64,000 nucleotides of DNA from Chitinophaga fulva (GCF_012927205.1 NZ_JABBGC010000001.1:2914810-2978809); one strand, 5' to 3'. Shown: positions 8,510 through 18,374, numbered from the stretch's first letter. The notes: generated by a model from the sequence alone, not told the origin. Numbers and translations: made by a program.

Positions 8510-9925
8510 ATGTTTATCTCTGTTCGTCAATGGAAGCGGTGGCTGCCGCTGGCATTGGCTGTGCCCTTATTTTTGTCATGCCGTACTTATAACCACGCGG
8601 TAGCGCCCTATTACGAGGCGGTATCGCAGGGCCGCTTCGAGGAAGCATCCGCGGAGCTGGACAAAGCGCGCTTTTTCCGGTATGGGCGCAACAAGCTGCT
8701 GTTTAACATGGAAAAAGGGAAAACAGCTTTCCTACAGGGACGCTACCACGAAAGCAACCTGTATTTCAACGCGGCAGACTCCATCCTGTCGGGCCACCGC
8801 GGCAGCAGGGTACTGGACCAGACACTGGGACTGGTGATCAATCCTGCCATGCAGATTTATCAGGGAGAAGACTTCGAACGATTACTGATCCACTATTATA
8901 AATCCATCAACTACCTGAAGCTGCATCAGCTGGAAGATGCAGAAGTAGAAGCCCGTCGTATATCACTAGGTACCTATGCACTCAACGACCGGAAGAAAAA
9001 CAACGATAAAAAATACAGCAACGACGCCTTTTCACTGATCGTACAAGGCATCGTATATGAAAGTGCCGGTGATGTCAACAACGCTTTTATCTCCTATCGC
9101 AATGCAGCTGATATTTTCCTGAAGGCGCCCGACCGCCGCTATTATGGCGTAGACCTGCCTGCACAGTTGCAGGTAGACCTGCTGCGTACGGCCGATCAGC
9201 TGGGCTTTCAGCAGGAAGTGCAATATTATGAACAACAGTTTGGTCGTGTGTACCAGCGACCCGCCGACAACGACGGCGGCTCAGTACTGGTGATCTGGGA
9301 AAACGGACTGGCGCCGGTGAAAGCAGAAAGCAATTTCTTCTTCACCCTCACCGAAAGAGGACCGGGTAATTTTGTCTTTACAGACCCCAACACCCAGCTC
9401 TTCATTCCTTTCGATTTCAATCTTTTCCCACGGGACTCCTGTCACCGCCTGCGGCGACACCTGGAAGCCTTCCGGGTGGCCTTCCCCAGCTATGTGGAGC
9501 AGCCACTCTATTACACCACCGCCGACATTCAACGTGACAGCACTTTCTCCACCACACTGGAAAAAGTGGAAGACGTGAACCAGCTGGCTTTCCGCACTTT
9601 ACAGGAACGGTTCCTGAAGGAGATGGGACTGGCGCTCACGCGACTGGCCATCAAAAAACTGGCAGAATATGAGATCCGGAAAAATGATGAAGTAGCCGGA
9701 GAACTGTTTAATCTGCTCTCTACATTGGCCGAAAAAGCGGACACCCGCAACTGGCAAAGCCTGCCGCATTCTATTTATTATTCGCGCATCCCCCTTAAAA
9801 AAGGGGAAAATAAAATCACCCTTACGCTCAAAGGAAAAGATAACGCTCAACAGAAAGTGGAATTTAATATCGTGGGAAATGGCCGCCTGCAAACACTGCA
9901 CTATGCCTCGTTGTTGAAATCATGA
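8510..9925 (+). CDS. COG3014-type lipoprotein of unknown function
   Basis: 471 residues. Signal peptide with lipobox (LFLSC, Cys about 25). The region ~35-230 reads as TPR-like helical pairs ('FEEASAELDKARFF', 'GRYHESNLYFNAADSI', 'QLEDAEVEARRISLG', 'SAGDVNNAFISYRNAADIF'). A beta-rich C-terminal half follows. This is the layout of the COG3014 family, which has no defined function but is found beside LpoB-like genes; a role in peptidoglycan assembly is therefore an inference from context. The terminator-like hairpin before it suggests separate control of expression level. Confidence 0.7.
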   Translation: MFISVRQWKRWLPLALAVPLFLSCRTYNHAVAPYYEAVSQGRFEEASAELDKARFFRYGRNKLLFNMEKGKTAFLQGRYHESNLYFNAADSILSGHRGSRVLDQTLGLVINPAMQIYQGEDFERLLIHYYKSINYLKLHQLEDAEVEARRISLGTYALNDRKKNNDKKYSNDAFSLIVQGIVYESAGDVNNAFISYRNAADIFLKAPDRRYYGVDLPAQLQVDLLRTADQLGFQQEVQYYEQQFGRVYQRPADNDGGSVLVIWENGLAPVKAESNFFFTLTERGPGNFVFTDPNTQLFIPFDFNLFPRDSCHRLRRHLEAFRVAFPSYVEQPLYYTTADIQRDSTFSTTLEKVEDVNQLAFRTLQERFLKEMGLALTRLAIKKLAEYEIRKNDEVAGELFNLLSTLAEKADTRNWQSLPHSIYYSRIPLKKGENKITLTLKGKDNAQQKVEFNIVGNGRLQTLHYASLLKS

Positions 9926-9965
9926 AAGTTTAGCTACATTAGCTGCCGGAATTATCCTGATTTTT

Positions 9966-10949
9966 ATGAGCGTAACCCACATATATGACCGTCAGGCGTG
10001 GAATGCATTGCCCCGCCCGGAAGCAGAAGCTATTTTGCAGCAGTTGATACAAACACAGTTCCCGGAGTTTACCATCCAACGTTTTGAGACATTTGAAAAA
10101 TTCGGTCAGCATACTTTCACTGCTGTCCTGGACCAAGCCGGAACGGAATTCGTTTTTGTGCCTGGTGATACCGTGGTGCTGGGCCTGGACTCCTGGAACA
10201 TGGCCCCCGAAAATCGTGGGAAAATGGCAGCAATGTTTGATAATAATGTGGGGGAGATGGATGACTACATCCGTGAGCGGTTGTCGCCGGTGCGCACCGC
10301 TACCATCAGTCCTATGATCGTAGAGCGGTCCTATCGTGCCACAGGATACTTCCCCGTGGCATTAACAGATGAACGCCTGACCTCCGACGAGTACTTTGAG
10401 AAAACATATGCAGAAGTAAAAGCCTCTCCCCGCGAACACTGGAACTACACCGTGAATGATTCTTTTCGCCTGGTAAAAGACGGTGACAATATTCAGGCAT
10501 GGCTGTATAAGGGCACTTCCCGGGAGGAACTGACGCAGGAAATACAGGATGCCGGTTTCCGGCTGCCTACGGAAGATGAGTGGGAATACCTCTGTGGTGG
10601 CGGCTCCCGTACGCTATACCCATGGGGCGACGCCATGGACTACAACAAAAACTATCGCTATTTCAAAAGAGAAGACAACGACGAAGAGAATTACCTGGAA
10701 AGCCCCAATCAGTTCGGGTTGGTGATCGCCCATAACCCTTATCACTGTGAAGTGATGATGGACAGTGAGTGGTTCCTCAAAGGCGGCGATGGCGGTTGTA
10801 ATCTCTGTGGCGGTGGTGGGTTAGACCTCGGATACCTGAGCGTAGGCACCTATTTCCGCGACCCGGGCATCTTTGACGAGTACATGAACTATGACGAAGA
10901 GATCACTGGTGACTATACCTTCGTGAGACGGATAAAGAGAATACCCTAA
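9966..10949 (+). CDS. SUMF1/FGE-sulfatase-like domain protein, degenerate
   Basis: 327 residues, no signal peptide, cytoplasmic. Residues ~50-327 follow the order of the formylglycine-generating enzyme fold: 'EFVFVPGDTVVLG' (usual FVFIPGGTFxMG), 'GFRLPTEDEWEYLCGGG' (usual RLPTEAEWEYAARGG), 'TLYPWGDAM', 'SPNQFGLVIAHNPY' (usual PNxFGLYDMxGNV) and a final 'FVRRIKRI'. The insertion of ~80 residues before RLPTE and the CNLCGGGG segment near residue 280 are unusual, and the typical RGGS and catalytic RCxxSxC pattern is absent. It is 3 bases upstream of the next gene, so the two are translationally coupled. Function unknown; the fold is also used by EgtB, PvdO and by non-catalytic ligand-binding proteins. 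Confidence 0.68.
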   Translation: MSVTHIYDRQAWNALPRPEAEAILQQLIQTQFPEFTIQRFETFEKFGQHTFTAVLDQAGTEFVFVPGDTVVLGLDSWNMAPENRGKMAAMFDNNVGEMDDYIRERLSPVRTATISPMIVERSYRATGYFPVALTDERLTSDEYFEKTYAEVKASPREHWNYTVNDSFRLVKDGDNIQAWLYKGTSREELTQEIQDAGFRLPTEDEWEYLCGGGSRTLYPWGDAMDYNKNYRYFKREDNDEENYLESPNQFGLVIAHNPYHCEVMMDSEWFLKGGDGGCNLCGGGGLDLGYLSVGTYFRDPGIFDEYMNYDEEITGDYTFVRRIKRIP

Positions 10950-10952
10950 CCA

Positions 10953-11576
10953 ATGGCAAGCCAACTACTATTCGAAAACAAAGGTATCCGTACAGCGGAA
11001 TGGTATATTCCGCCATTGATATTACGGGAAGGTGAGTTGGTGTTGCTAAACCTGAAGAACCCGGTATACGCCATAGCCGTGCAGAACCGTTTCGTGGATA
11101 TCGTCACCGGTAAAACGAAATGCGCGGAGGTGAAAGTCTATCATCCGCTGACATACATCCCCCCTTTCAGGCAATCCTGGTTCCGCCGGCGCTTTAACCC
11201 CATGTCGGTCGGAGAATACGTAAAGAAAAACATGGACCCCGCCAGTGAATATGCCGGTATCATTTATCAATATCGTGATGTCTGTGAACAGAAGCAAAAC
11301 ATCGACCGCCATACCAAAGTGGATATGTTAATGGGTGGCCCCAAACGCTTGTTAACGCTCTGTGCTGCGATGAGCCGTTATCGTTATATTGTATATGACA
11401 TGCAGGCTGTAGGGCCGGAAGCGGTAAGTTTTATTCATGAGCTGGTAAAAAAGCATGTAAGTCAGGGTGGTGCAGCGTTGCTGCTGGACCGGTATGATGA
11501 GCTCAGGAATGATTGTAGCCGGTATGCGGAGGTGGAGTGGAGTGTGAGAGTAACAACGCCAGCCTCACCGCAATAA
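10953..11576 (+). CDS. ABC-ATPase-like protein lacking Walker A
   Basis: 207 residues. I see the outline of an ABC nucleotide-binding domain whose motor parts are gone. The start 'PPLILREGELVLLNLKNPVY' resembles the strand that normally leads into the P-loop, but no GxxGxGKS follows. Near residue 127 'MLMGGPKRLLTLCAAMSRY' resembles the signature LSGGxxxRxxLARAL helix, and 'YRYIVYDMQAVGPEAVSFIHEL' sits where Walker B and the D-loop (LLDEPTxGLD) would be. 'GGAALLLDRYDELRNDCSRYAEV' matches the switch region and tail. Alternatively it is an unrelated fold. It is coupled to the SUMF1-like gene and its 3' end overlaps the convergent gene by 74 bases. Confidence 0.5.
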   Translation: MASQLLFENKGIRTAEWYIPPLILREGELVLLNLKNPVYAIAVQNRFVDIVTGKTKCAEVKVYHPLTYIPPFRQSWFRRRFNPMSVGEYVKKNMDPASEYAGIIYQYRDVCEQKQNIDRHTKVDMLMGGPKRLLTLCAAMSRYRYIVYDMQAVGPEAVSFIHELVKKHVSQGGAALLLDRYDELRNDCSRYAEVEWSVRVTTPASPQ

Positions 11577-12243
11577 ACGCCGCATCTTTCTGCTGCTGCA
11601 GCATCTCTTCCATACTTTCCCGCGTAATACCCTGCCGCTGTGCTACCGTCAGCAACGTCACGCAGGTGGCGATGGTTTCCGGTTCTATCGGATTGATCGT
11701 TCCTTCCAGGCTATGCCAGCGGCGCGTATCTTTACTGAGCAATCGTGGACGTGTATGCATACGCGTGAGTAGCGGCTTCCAGGCGGCGGGCAGGTCTGCT
11801 GCCTGTACAGCTTCTTCCGTAGATTCGAAGGCTTCCATATAAAGACGGATCGGGACCTGTAACCGTCCGACCGGCTCCTGGTAAGCGGTGATGTCGACCG
11901 GTACATCTTTAAAATAACTGCACAGCAACTGATAAAACTGAAGGTCCGGTGTAGGAGAGGGGCCTGCTTCCATATCGGGGGCTTGATGACAGCAGATAGC
12001 GGCAATGATACCGTAGGTGTCTGCCGCGCGGGTATAATAATCCCTGGCCCGGGAGAACCATTCCCTAGCGGCAGCCTGATCATAGAACATGACATAGCCG
12101 GCAGCCTTCATGTAACTGCCTGCGATTGTTTGCAGGTCATCGGACTGCCCCTCGTCAAGGTAGGTGGCGTAGCTGCTGTAAGCATTGACCAGCGTGGTCA
12201 GCACTTCCTTGTCGAGCTGAAGTAAAGAAGAAAAATCGGTCAT
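11503..12243 (-). CDS. Hypothetical helical protein
   Basis: About 246 residues from the ATG at 12243; a GTG just before is the alternative. No signal peptide and no motif I recognise. The N-terminal 90 residues are rich in Ala, Tyr and Asp with helical periodicity ('SYMKAAGYVMFYDQAAAREWFSRARDYYTRAADTYG') reminiscent of a TPR pair; the Ala-rich tail is also helical. The gene is convergent with the ABC-like gene and their ends overlap by 74 bases (11503-11576). It follows the terminator of the tyrosine phenol-lyase gene and so needs its own promoter within 12244-12283. It is convergent with the SUMF1-like/ABC-like pair; any link with them is unproven. Confidence 0.6.
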   Translation of the reverse strand: MTDFSSLLQLDKEVLTTLVNAYSSYATYLDEGQSDDLQTIAGSYMKAAGYVMFYDQAAAREWFSRARDYYTRAADTYGIIAAICCHQAPDMEAGPSPTPDLQFYQLLCSYFKDVPVDITAYQEPVGRLQVPIRLYMEAFESTEEAVQAADLPAAWKPLLTRMHTRPRLLSKDTRRWHSLEGTINPIEPETIATCVTLLTVAQRQGITRESMEEMLQQQKDAAFIAVRLALLLSHSTPPPHTGYNHS

Positions 12244-12282
12244 CACCCTGCAACTTACAACTTTATCCCGGGGCAGGCAATG

Positions 12283-12313
12283 GAAAGAAAAAGCCCTTCC
12301 TGTGGGAAGGGCT
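12283..12313 (-). terminator. Terminator of the tyrosine phenol-lyase gene
   Basis: On the minus strand AGCCCTTCC-CACA-GGAAGGGCT forms a 9-bp stem with a tetraloop and is followed by TTTTTCTTT. This is a clear intrinsic terminator 27 bases after the stop codon at 12340. Confidence 0.8.
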
Positions 12314-12339
12314 GCAGGTATAAAGATGATGGAGGTTGA

Positions 12340-13779
<1,440 letters not shown>

Positions 13780-13828
13780 CTATCTGACCTGAAAATAAAG
13801 ACTGCCACTGCGATGAGGGGGGCAGGGA

Positions 13829-13849
13829 GTATCGTTAAATTTAAGATAC
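13829..13849. promoter_or_regulatory. Imperfect palindrome in the tpl/methyltransferase promoter region
   Basis: GTATCGTTAAATTTAAGATAC has arms GTATC and GATAC around an AT-rich core with two mismatched steps. It lies between the two divergent genes, 27 bases before the methyltransferase start, and is a candidate operator for joint control. Low confidence since AT-rich DNA yields such matches by chance. Confidence 0.3.
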
Positions 13850-13875
13850 ACCATATTTTTTAAAAAAACTATCCT

Positions 13876-14913
13876 ATGCGCGTTAACTTATCCGGCTTAC
13901 ATGCCACCGCTGAACATACTGGCAATATTCTTCGCCATATTACCAATCACTGGGTTTCCTGTTGTGTATATACCGCCGCCAGGCTGAACATCGCAGAAAT
14001 ACTTTCCTCCGGCCCCCTGGATATCACGACACTGGCTGCTGAAACCGGAACACATGCCCCTTCGCTTCATCGCATGCTGAAGCTGCTGGCTGCCAACGGG
14101 GTTTTTGCAGAACAGACACTAGGCGTATTCGTGAATACTCCTGATTCCATTGCATTGATCGGCGATATTGAAGGTAGTATGAAAGCCTTTCTGCTGGCGG
14201 AAATGGGAGAGTTTTATACCCCATGGGGCAATTTAATAGATAGTGTCAGGACCGGGAAAACGGCATTTGACGAGCACTATGGAATGAACCTATGGGATTT
14301 TTATAAGAAGAATGCCGGTGAAGGGCAGAATTTTATGAAGGCGATGACTGCATTGACCAGCTTTCTGAGCCCTGCCATTATCGACAAATATGATTTTTCT
14401 GCTTTCAAAACGATCATCGATGTGGGCGGAAGTAATGGTTCTCTGTTGACCGCTATCCTGAGGAATACACCGGGACCATCTGGTATTGTATTTGACGTGC
14501 CTTATGTCGTGGAGCAAACAGCTGCGCTGCTGGCTGCTGATCCGCAGCTCCGGCACCGCAGCTCTGCTGTAAGCGGAAATTTCTTTGAACAGGTGCCCGC
14601 CGGCGCTGATGCGTATCTGTTGAAAATGATCATCCACGACTGGGATGACGAAGATTCCGTGCGTATCCTAAGCGTTGTTAGCAGGGCCATGAAGGAGGAT
14701 AGCAAAATTCTGATCGTAGATGGCGTTATTCCTGAAGGCAACACTAATCACGGTGCAAAATTCATGGATGTGAACATGTTGGTGGTAACAGGCGGAAAAG
14801 AAAGAACGGTAGCGGAGTTTGATGAACTGTTCCGTCGTTCCGGGCTGCGGCTTACCCGTGTCATTGATCTTGATATCACGGAAGTGAGTATCGTAGAAGG
14901 AGAAAAGATATAG
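13876..14913 (+). CDS. SAM-dependent O-methyltransferase (Methyltransf_2 family)
   Basis: 345 residues. N-terminal winged-helix dimerisation domain (about 20-100; 'AAETGTHAPSLHRMLKLLAANGVF') followed by a Rossmann methyltransferase domain with the SAM loop 'IDVGGSNGSLLTAIL' and the late motif 'LLKMIIHDWDDEDSVRIL', where His is the usual general base of O-methyltransferases such as plant caffeate/flavonoid enzymes, CrtF and antibiotic O-methyltransferases. The substrate is probably a small aromatic or polyketide hydroxyl compound. Being divergent from tyrosine phenol-lyase makes a phenolic substrate attractive, but that is inference. It ends before a terminator shared with the next convergent gene. 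Confidence 0.83.
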   Translation: MRVNLSGLHATAEHTGNILRHITNHWVSCCVYTAARLNIAEILSSGPLDITTLAAETGTHAPSLHRMLKLLAANGVFAEQTLGVFVNTPDSIALIGDIEGSMKAFLLAEMGEFYTPWGNLIDSVRTGKTAFDEHYGMNLWDFYKKNAGEGQNFMKAMTALTSFLSPAIIDKYDFSAFKTIIDVGGSNGSLLTAILRNTPGPSGIVFDVPYVVEQTAALLAADPQLRHRSSAVSGNFFEQVPAGADAYLLKMIIHDWDDEDSVRILSVVSRAMKEDSKILIVDGVIPEGNTNHGAKFMDVNMLVVTGGKERTVAEFDELFRRSGLRLTRVIDLDITEVSIVEGEKI

Positions 14914-14991
14914 GCGTAGCCGTGAGTTATGGTATCCGGCTCGATAAGGTCATCATTAAAAGTATTCACTATTAAAACAATTGGCGAATAT

Positions 14992-15025
14992 CAAAAGGTT
15001 GTAAGTTTTACCTTACAACCTTTTG
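14992..15025. terminator. Bidirectional terminator
   Basis: CAAAAGGTTGTAAG-TTTTAC-CTTACAACCTTTTG forms a 14-bp perfect stem; both flanks are A/T rich, so it can serve the methyltransferase gene (+) and the YbaK-like gene (-). Confidence 0.8.
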
Positions 15026-15034
15026 TTTGCCTGT

Positions 15035-15574
15035 TTATATCTCGATGACTTTCGGTGAATGTTCAGTATACACCAGGAAATCATTCATGATCCAGTCCCT
15101 GCTGATCTTCATATAACTCGTGGTGGTACCGTCGCTGCAACCATACCATTCTTCTGAAAGCACATCCTTGTCAATAACTACCTGTACTTTATTTTCTTTG
15201 TCCAGCAGTACGCCAAAGATGGTAGTGGCGCCTACGGTGGTGCCCAGCATTTGGTCCAGTAATTCCACCGGGGCGAATGATACCCGGGATATACCCAGCA
15301 CACGGCTTAAATCTTTTGTGACGAAAGGTTTGTCGGCCGTGGTGACGAACAGGTAGAAGCTAGTCTGCTGGCGGTTACACAGAAACAGTGTCTTCACCGT
15401 TTTCATGTTCAGCTGACGATTTATAATGATACAGTCCTCCATGGAAATGGCGTCGTCATTGTCTACCCGTTCAAATGGCACCTGCTTTTCCTGTAGCAAT
15501 GTGTAAACCATTTCCTGTAATGTTGTTTTGAATGTTGCCGGAGGTGTATTCTTTACTTCACTGATATAAAACAT
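15035..15574 (-). CDS. YbaK/ProX-type aminoacyl-tRNA deacylase
   Basis: 179 residues. The segment ~25-150 matches the YbaK/EbsC editing domain, specifically the ProX/PrdX branch: 'KTVKTLFLCNRQQTSFYLFVTTADKPFVTKDLSRVLG' and 'LGTTVGATTIFGVLLDKENKVQVVIDKDVL'. Such proteins hydrolyse mischarged Ala-tRNA(Pro) in trans. This fits with the window's ProRS (59308-60783), which looks like the type lacking an internal editing domain. It follows the EamA transporter gene by three bases, so both are in one operon, although no functional link is obvious. Confidence 0.8.
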   Translation of the reverse strand: MFYISEVKNTPPATFKTTLQEMVYTLLQEKQVPFERVDNDDAISMEDCIIINRQLNMKTVKTLFLCNRQQTSFYLFVTTADKPFVTKDLSRVLGISRVSFAPVELLDQMLGTTVGATTIFGVLLDKENKVQVVIDKDVLSEEWYGCSDGTTTSYMKISRDWIMNDFLVYTEHSPKVIEI

Positions 15575-15577
15575 GAT

Positions 15578-16477
15578 TCAGCTTCCTTTTTTTGTTTTTA
15601 ACGATTTGTAATAATTCATGACCGATATGGCGGCCAGCATCACGATAATACCTGCTATCTGCACCGGGCTGATGGCTTCATGCAGAACAAGATAGGCACA
15701 TAAAACGGCAACCGGAAATTCTATGGTCATCAGGATAGCACTGGTGCCGGCCCCTATTTTAGGGATGCCTGCGGCAAAAAGTGCCGTTGGGATAGTGGTG
15801 CCTACTACGGCCAAAAATACGGCCCATAACAGGAACGTATATCCAAAATGATTGTCGGATACAATTGGCTGCGCATTGATGATGAAAATAGTCAATGCAG
15901 AACCGGCCATAATAAGTGTGCTTTTCGACTGCCACTTCACGCTTTTGCCCACCCGGCTGTTGGCCACAATATACACAGCATAGGTAAATGCTGATGCCAG
16001 CGCCAGTGCCATTCCCTGCCAGGAGAAGGATAACGCGTCTGCTTCCAGCAGATTGCCTGCCATGACCGTTCCCACAAGAATGAAGAGAACTGTTACCATT
16101 TCCAGCCTGCCCGGCCGCTGTCGGAAAATAAACCATTCCAGCAACAAACTGAACCAGGTGAACTGCATCAGGATCACAATCGCCAGCGAAGCGGAAATGT
16201 AACTCACGGACTGGTAATACAGAAAATTCGTGAGCCCGATGGTGCCCCCCACCAACAGCAAGGCTACCAGCTCTTTTCCTGCCAACTTTTTCCAGTTGGT
16301 CCTGCCGGTGGTCAATAACAGTATCAAACCCAGCAGAACAGCTGACAGCAGCGCCTGTGAGAATGATATTTCCGCAGCGTGATAGCCCGATGCATAGGAT
16401 AGTTTTACGAACGAAGACATCGTTCCATACATGGTCCCTCCTAACAGGACAATGAACGAATATTTAAAATTTCTCAT
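15578..16477 (-). CDS. EamA/DMT-family transporter
   Basis: About 299 residues from the ATG at 16477 ('MRNFKYSFIVLLGGTMYG'); the frame runs up to a TTG at 16516. Ten hydrophobic segments in two five-helix halves, the EamA repeat, with 'SVSYISASLAIVILMQFTW' and 'GAGTSAILMTIEFPVAVLCAYLVLHE' being the typical ends of each repeat. Family members export amino acids or metabolites across the inner membrane. Substrate unknown; it heads an operon with the YbaK-like gene. Confidence 0.85.
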   Translation of the reverse strand: MRNFKYSFIVLLGGTMYGTMSSFVKLSYASGYHAAEISFSQALLSAVLLGLILLLTTGRTNWKKLAGKELVALLLVGGTIGLTNFLYYQSVSYISASLAIVILMQFTWFSLLLEWFIFRQRPGRLEMVTVLFILVGTVMAGNLLEADALSFSWQGMALALASAFTYAVYIVANSRVGKSVKWQSKSTLIMAGSALTIFIINAQPIVSDNHFGYTFLLWAVFLAVVGTTIPTALFAAGIPKIGAGTSAILMTIEFPVAVLCAYLVLHEAISPVQIAGIIVMLAAISVMNYYKSLKTKKGS

Positions 16478-16570
16478 TTCAAGATTGTCTGAATAAAAAA
16501 CAAATGGTAACCACAAGCCAAGTTGAGGCTAAACAACCTTGAAAACTGACATTAAAACAAATGAAACCCG

Positions 16571-16629
16571 TTCCCGCCGTAGACGGGAAGATGGTGTAGA
16601 ATCCGGTTATTCAGCCTTTAGGCTACCGG
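16571..16629. repeat. REP-like palindromes
   Basis: Two small hairpins lie in the 276-base gap between the EamA gene and the M23 peptidase gene. TTCCCG-CCGTAGA-CGGGAA is at 16571-16589. At 16603-16629, CCGGT...ACCGG encloses AGCC-TTTA-GGCT with a one-sided bulge. The TTTA loop and GGCT/AGCC stem recur at 56215-56234. Structure resembles bacterial REP elements; copy number elsewhere is unknown. Confidence 0.4.
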
Positions 16630-16792
16630 CGGGGGCGTATTGGAAGAGAAACGGTGCTGCATAGTATATTACTGTATCCGATAAAGATAGTAAAAATTAG
16701 CCGGCTGCTACATATCTCCCAGGTAATAGTTTTACGAAGTCCGGTCAGTTACTTAACTTTCGTAGCTAAACCCCACATAAACTGACCTATAC

Positions 16793-17737
16793 ATGAAAAA
16801 AATTATCATAGCATCTTACCTTCTCGGAGCATTGGGGATAATCAGTTTTTGGGGAGATAAACGTTTTGGTTATTTATTCTTTTTCTGTGTGCTTGCCGTT
16901 ATACTGAGGAGAATTGAAAAGTTCAGGAATAATAAAAAGAAACCGGAAAAACCCGATCAGCAGGCCGTTTCGGTAGACCTTACCCATTATTACTTAACTA
17001 TTTATCTGAGCCTTTTAAATCCGTACAGCCTGATACAGATGATCAGGCAGCTGTCGGGGCAGTTGTATATACTGGTCTTCTATTCTTTCAGGTTGCCTTC
17101 TCCTGCATCCTTCCATAGCAAGGTCGAATATATCCTTCCTTTTAAAGGGACATGGAAAGTTGGGCGTGGAGGGGTGACGCCTGAAACATCTCATTCCTGG
17201 GGACTGTATACACAACGGTATGCCTATGATTTTTTTATTACTGATGATCATCATAAACCTAACAGCGGGACGGGGAATCAGCTGGAAGATTATTATTGTT
17301 TTGATCAGGAGGTGATCGCACCGGCGGATGGCATGATTGTCGGTATAAAAAATAATATCCGGGATTATGTCCATGTAGGTGATCTTTCTGTGGATTGGAA
17401 GACGAAGGATTTCAGGGGGAATTATGTAGTCATCAAACATCATGAAAACGAATACAGTTTTATCGCGCATTTCAGGAAAGGTAGCATAGTAGTGAAGAAA
17501 GGGGATATCGTGAAGCAGGGTCAATTATTAGGGAAATGCGGCAATAGCGGTCACTCTACCATGCCGCATATTCATTACCACCTCCAGCGCAGTAAATACT
17601 TCTGGACGGCATTAGGGCTGCCAGTCCGCTTTAAAAACGTTGTCATCAACGGATCTGATAACCATGAACAAGGGGAATATATCAGTACAGACCAGCAGGT
17701 AAGCAATCTCCGGATAAATGAGTTAATAATGCCTTAA
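16793..17737 (+). CDS. Membrane-anchored M23 (LytM) peptidase
   Basis: 314 residues. The first ~45 residues form two short hydrophobic segments, then a basic linker (RIEKFRNNKKKPEKPD). The catalytic domain runs ~115-290: 'HSWGLYTQRYAYDFFI' supplies the His/Asp zinc ligands, 'VIAPADGMIVGI' and 'NYVVIKHHENEYSFIAHF' are the core strands, and 'MPHIHYHLQ' is the HxH motif. All zinc and catalytic residues seem present. Family members cut peptidoglycan cross-bridges or act as divisome activators. It has its own transcript; sigma gene 17781 follows. Confidence 0.82.
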   Translation: MKKIIIASYLLGALGIISFWGDKRFGYLFFFCVLAVILRRIEKFRNNKKKPEKPDQQAVSVDLTHYYLTIYLSLLNPYSLIQMIRQLSGQLYILVFYSFRLPSPASFHSKVEYILPFKGTWKVGRGGVTPETSHSWGLYTQRYAYDFFITDDHHKPNSGTGNQLEDYYCFDQEVIAPADGMIVGIKNNIRDYVHVGDLSVDWKTKDFRGNYVVIKHHENEYSFIAHFRKGSIVVKKGDIVKQGQLLGKCGNSGHSTMPHIHYHLQRSKYFWTALGLPVRFKNVVINGSDNHEQGEYISTDQQVSNLRINELIMP

Positions 17738-17748
17738 TATACCACTGT

Positions 17749-17756
17749 TATTTTTG
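17749..17756 (+). promoter_or_regulatory. -7 promoter element of the sigma/FecR operon
   Basis: TATTTTTG fits the Bacteroidota -7 consensus TAnnTTTG and lies 24 bases before the sigma factor ATG. No TTTG is present at the -33 distance. Confidence 0.4.
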
Positions 17757-17780
17757 CGCTCGTCCAAACTGAGTTACCTG

Positions 17781-18374
17781 ATGGAAGACTCCACGCAGAT
17801 TCCAATACTGTTGCACGACTGGCTGGCCGGGAATGACCTGCAATTCAAACCACTGTTTGAATACTATTTCCCCCGCCTGAAGCGCTATACCATGAGCTAT
17901 ACCGACGATCCTGCCATCAGCGAGGAGCTTGCCATGAATGTGATGTTGAAAGTATGGCAGCAGAAATCCAGGATTGCCACCCTGAATGATTTCAACAGCT
18001 ATCTTTTTACCATGATGCGCCATGAGACGGTTAGCATGTTGCGCCGTAAAAAGACCATGATGACACTCAGTTCCCGCGAAGAAGAGGCGCCCGCCACCGA
18101 AAATATCACCGAAACGGTCAGCTACCGGGAGCTGCTGTCCCGCTACAGGGCCTGCCTCGACAAACTTCCGCCACGCCGCCGCGAAGCGTTTATCCTTAAC
18201 CGGGAGCGCGGGATGAGTTATGCAGAAATAGCTGAACTACTGAATGTTTCCATCTTTACGGTGCAGAACCACATCGCTGCCTCGCTGAAATTCATCCGGA
18301 GGGAACTGCATGACTACGCCGATTTCCTCATGCTGGCAGCCGTTATGTTAGTGCCAATGTTAACTGAATATTAA
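17781..18374 (+). CDS. ECF-type RNA polymerase sigma factor
   Basis: About 197 residues from the ATG at 17781 ('MEDSTQIP'); the frame extends to a TTG at 17754. Region 2 covers ~20-90 ('FEYYFPRLKRYTMSYTDD', 'LAMNVMLKVWQQK'), region 4 covers ~125-185 ('LPPRRREAFILNRERGMSYAEIAELLNVSIFTVQNHI'). This is the Bacteroidota FecI/RpoE-like family that pairs with FecR. It should be held inactive by the FecR protein encoded next and transcribe the susCD operon downstream. A C-terminal hydrophobic stretch (FLMLAAVMLVPML) is common in this group. Confidence 0.9.
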   Translation: MEDSTQIPILLHDWLAGNDLQFKPLFEYYFPRLKRYTMSYTDDPAISEELAMNVMLKVWQQKSRIATLNDFNSYLFTMMRHETVSMLRRKKTMMTLSSREEEAPATENITETVSYRELLSRYRACLDKLPPRRREAFILNRERGMSYAEIAELLNVSIFTVQNHIAASLKFIRRELHDYADFLMLAAVMLVPMLTEY

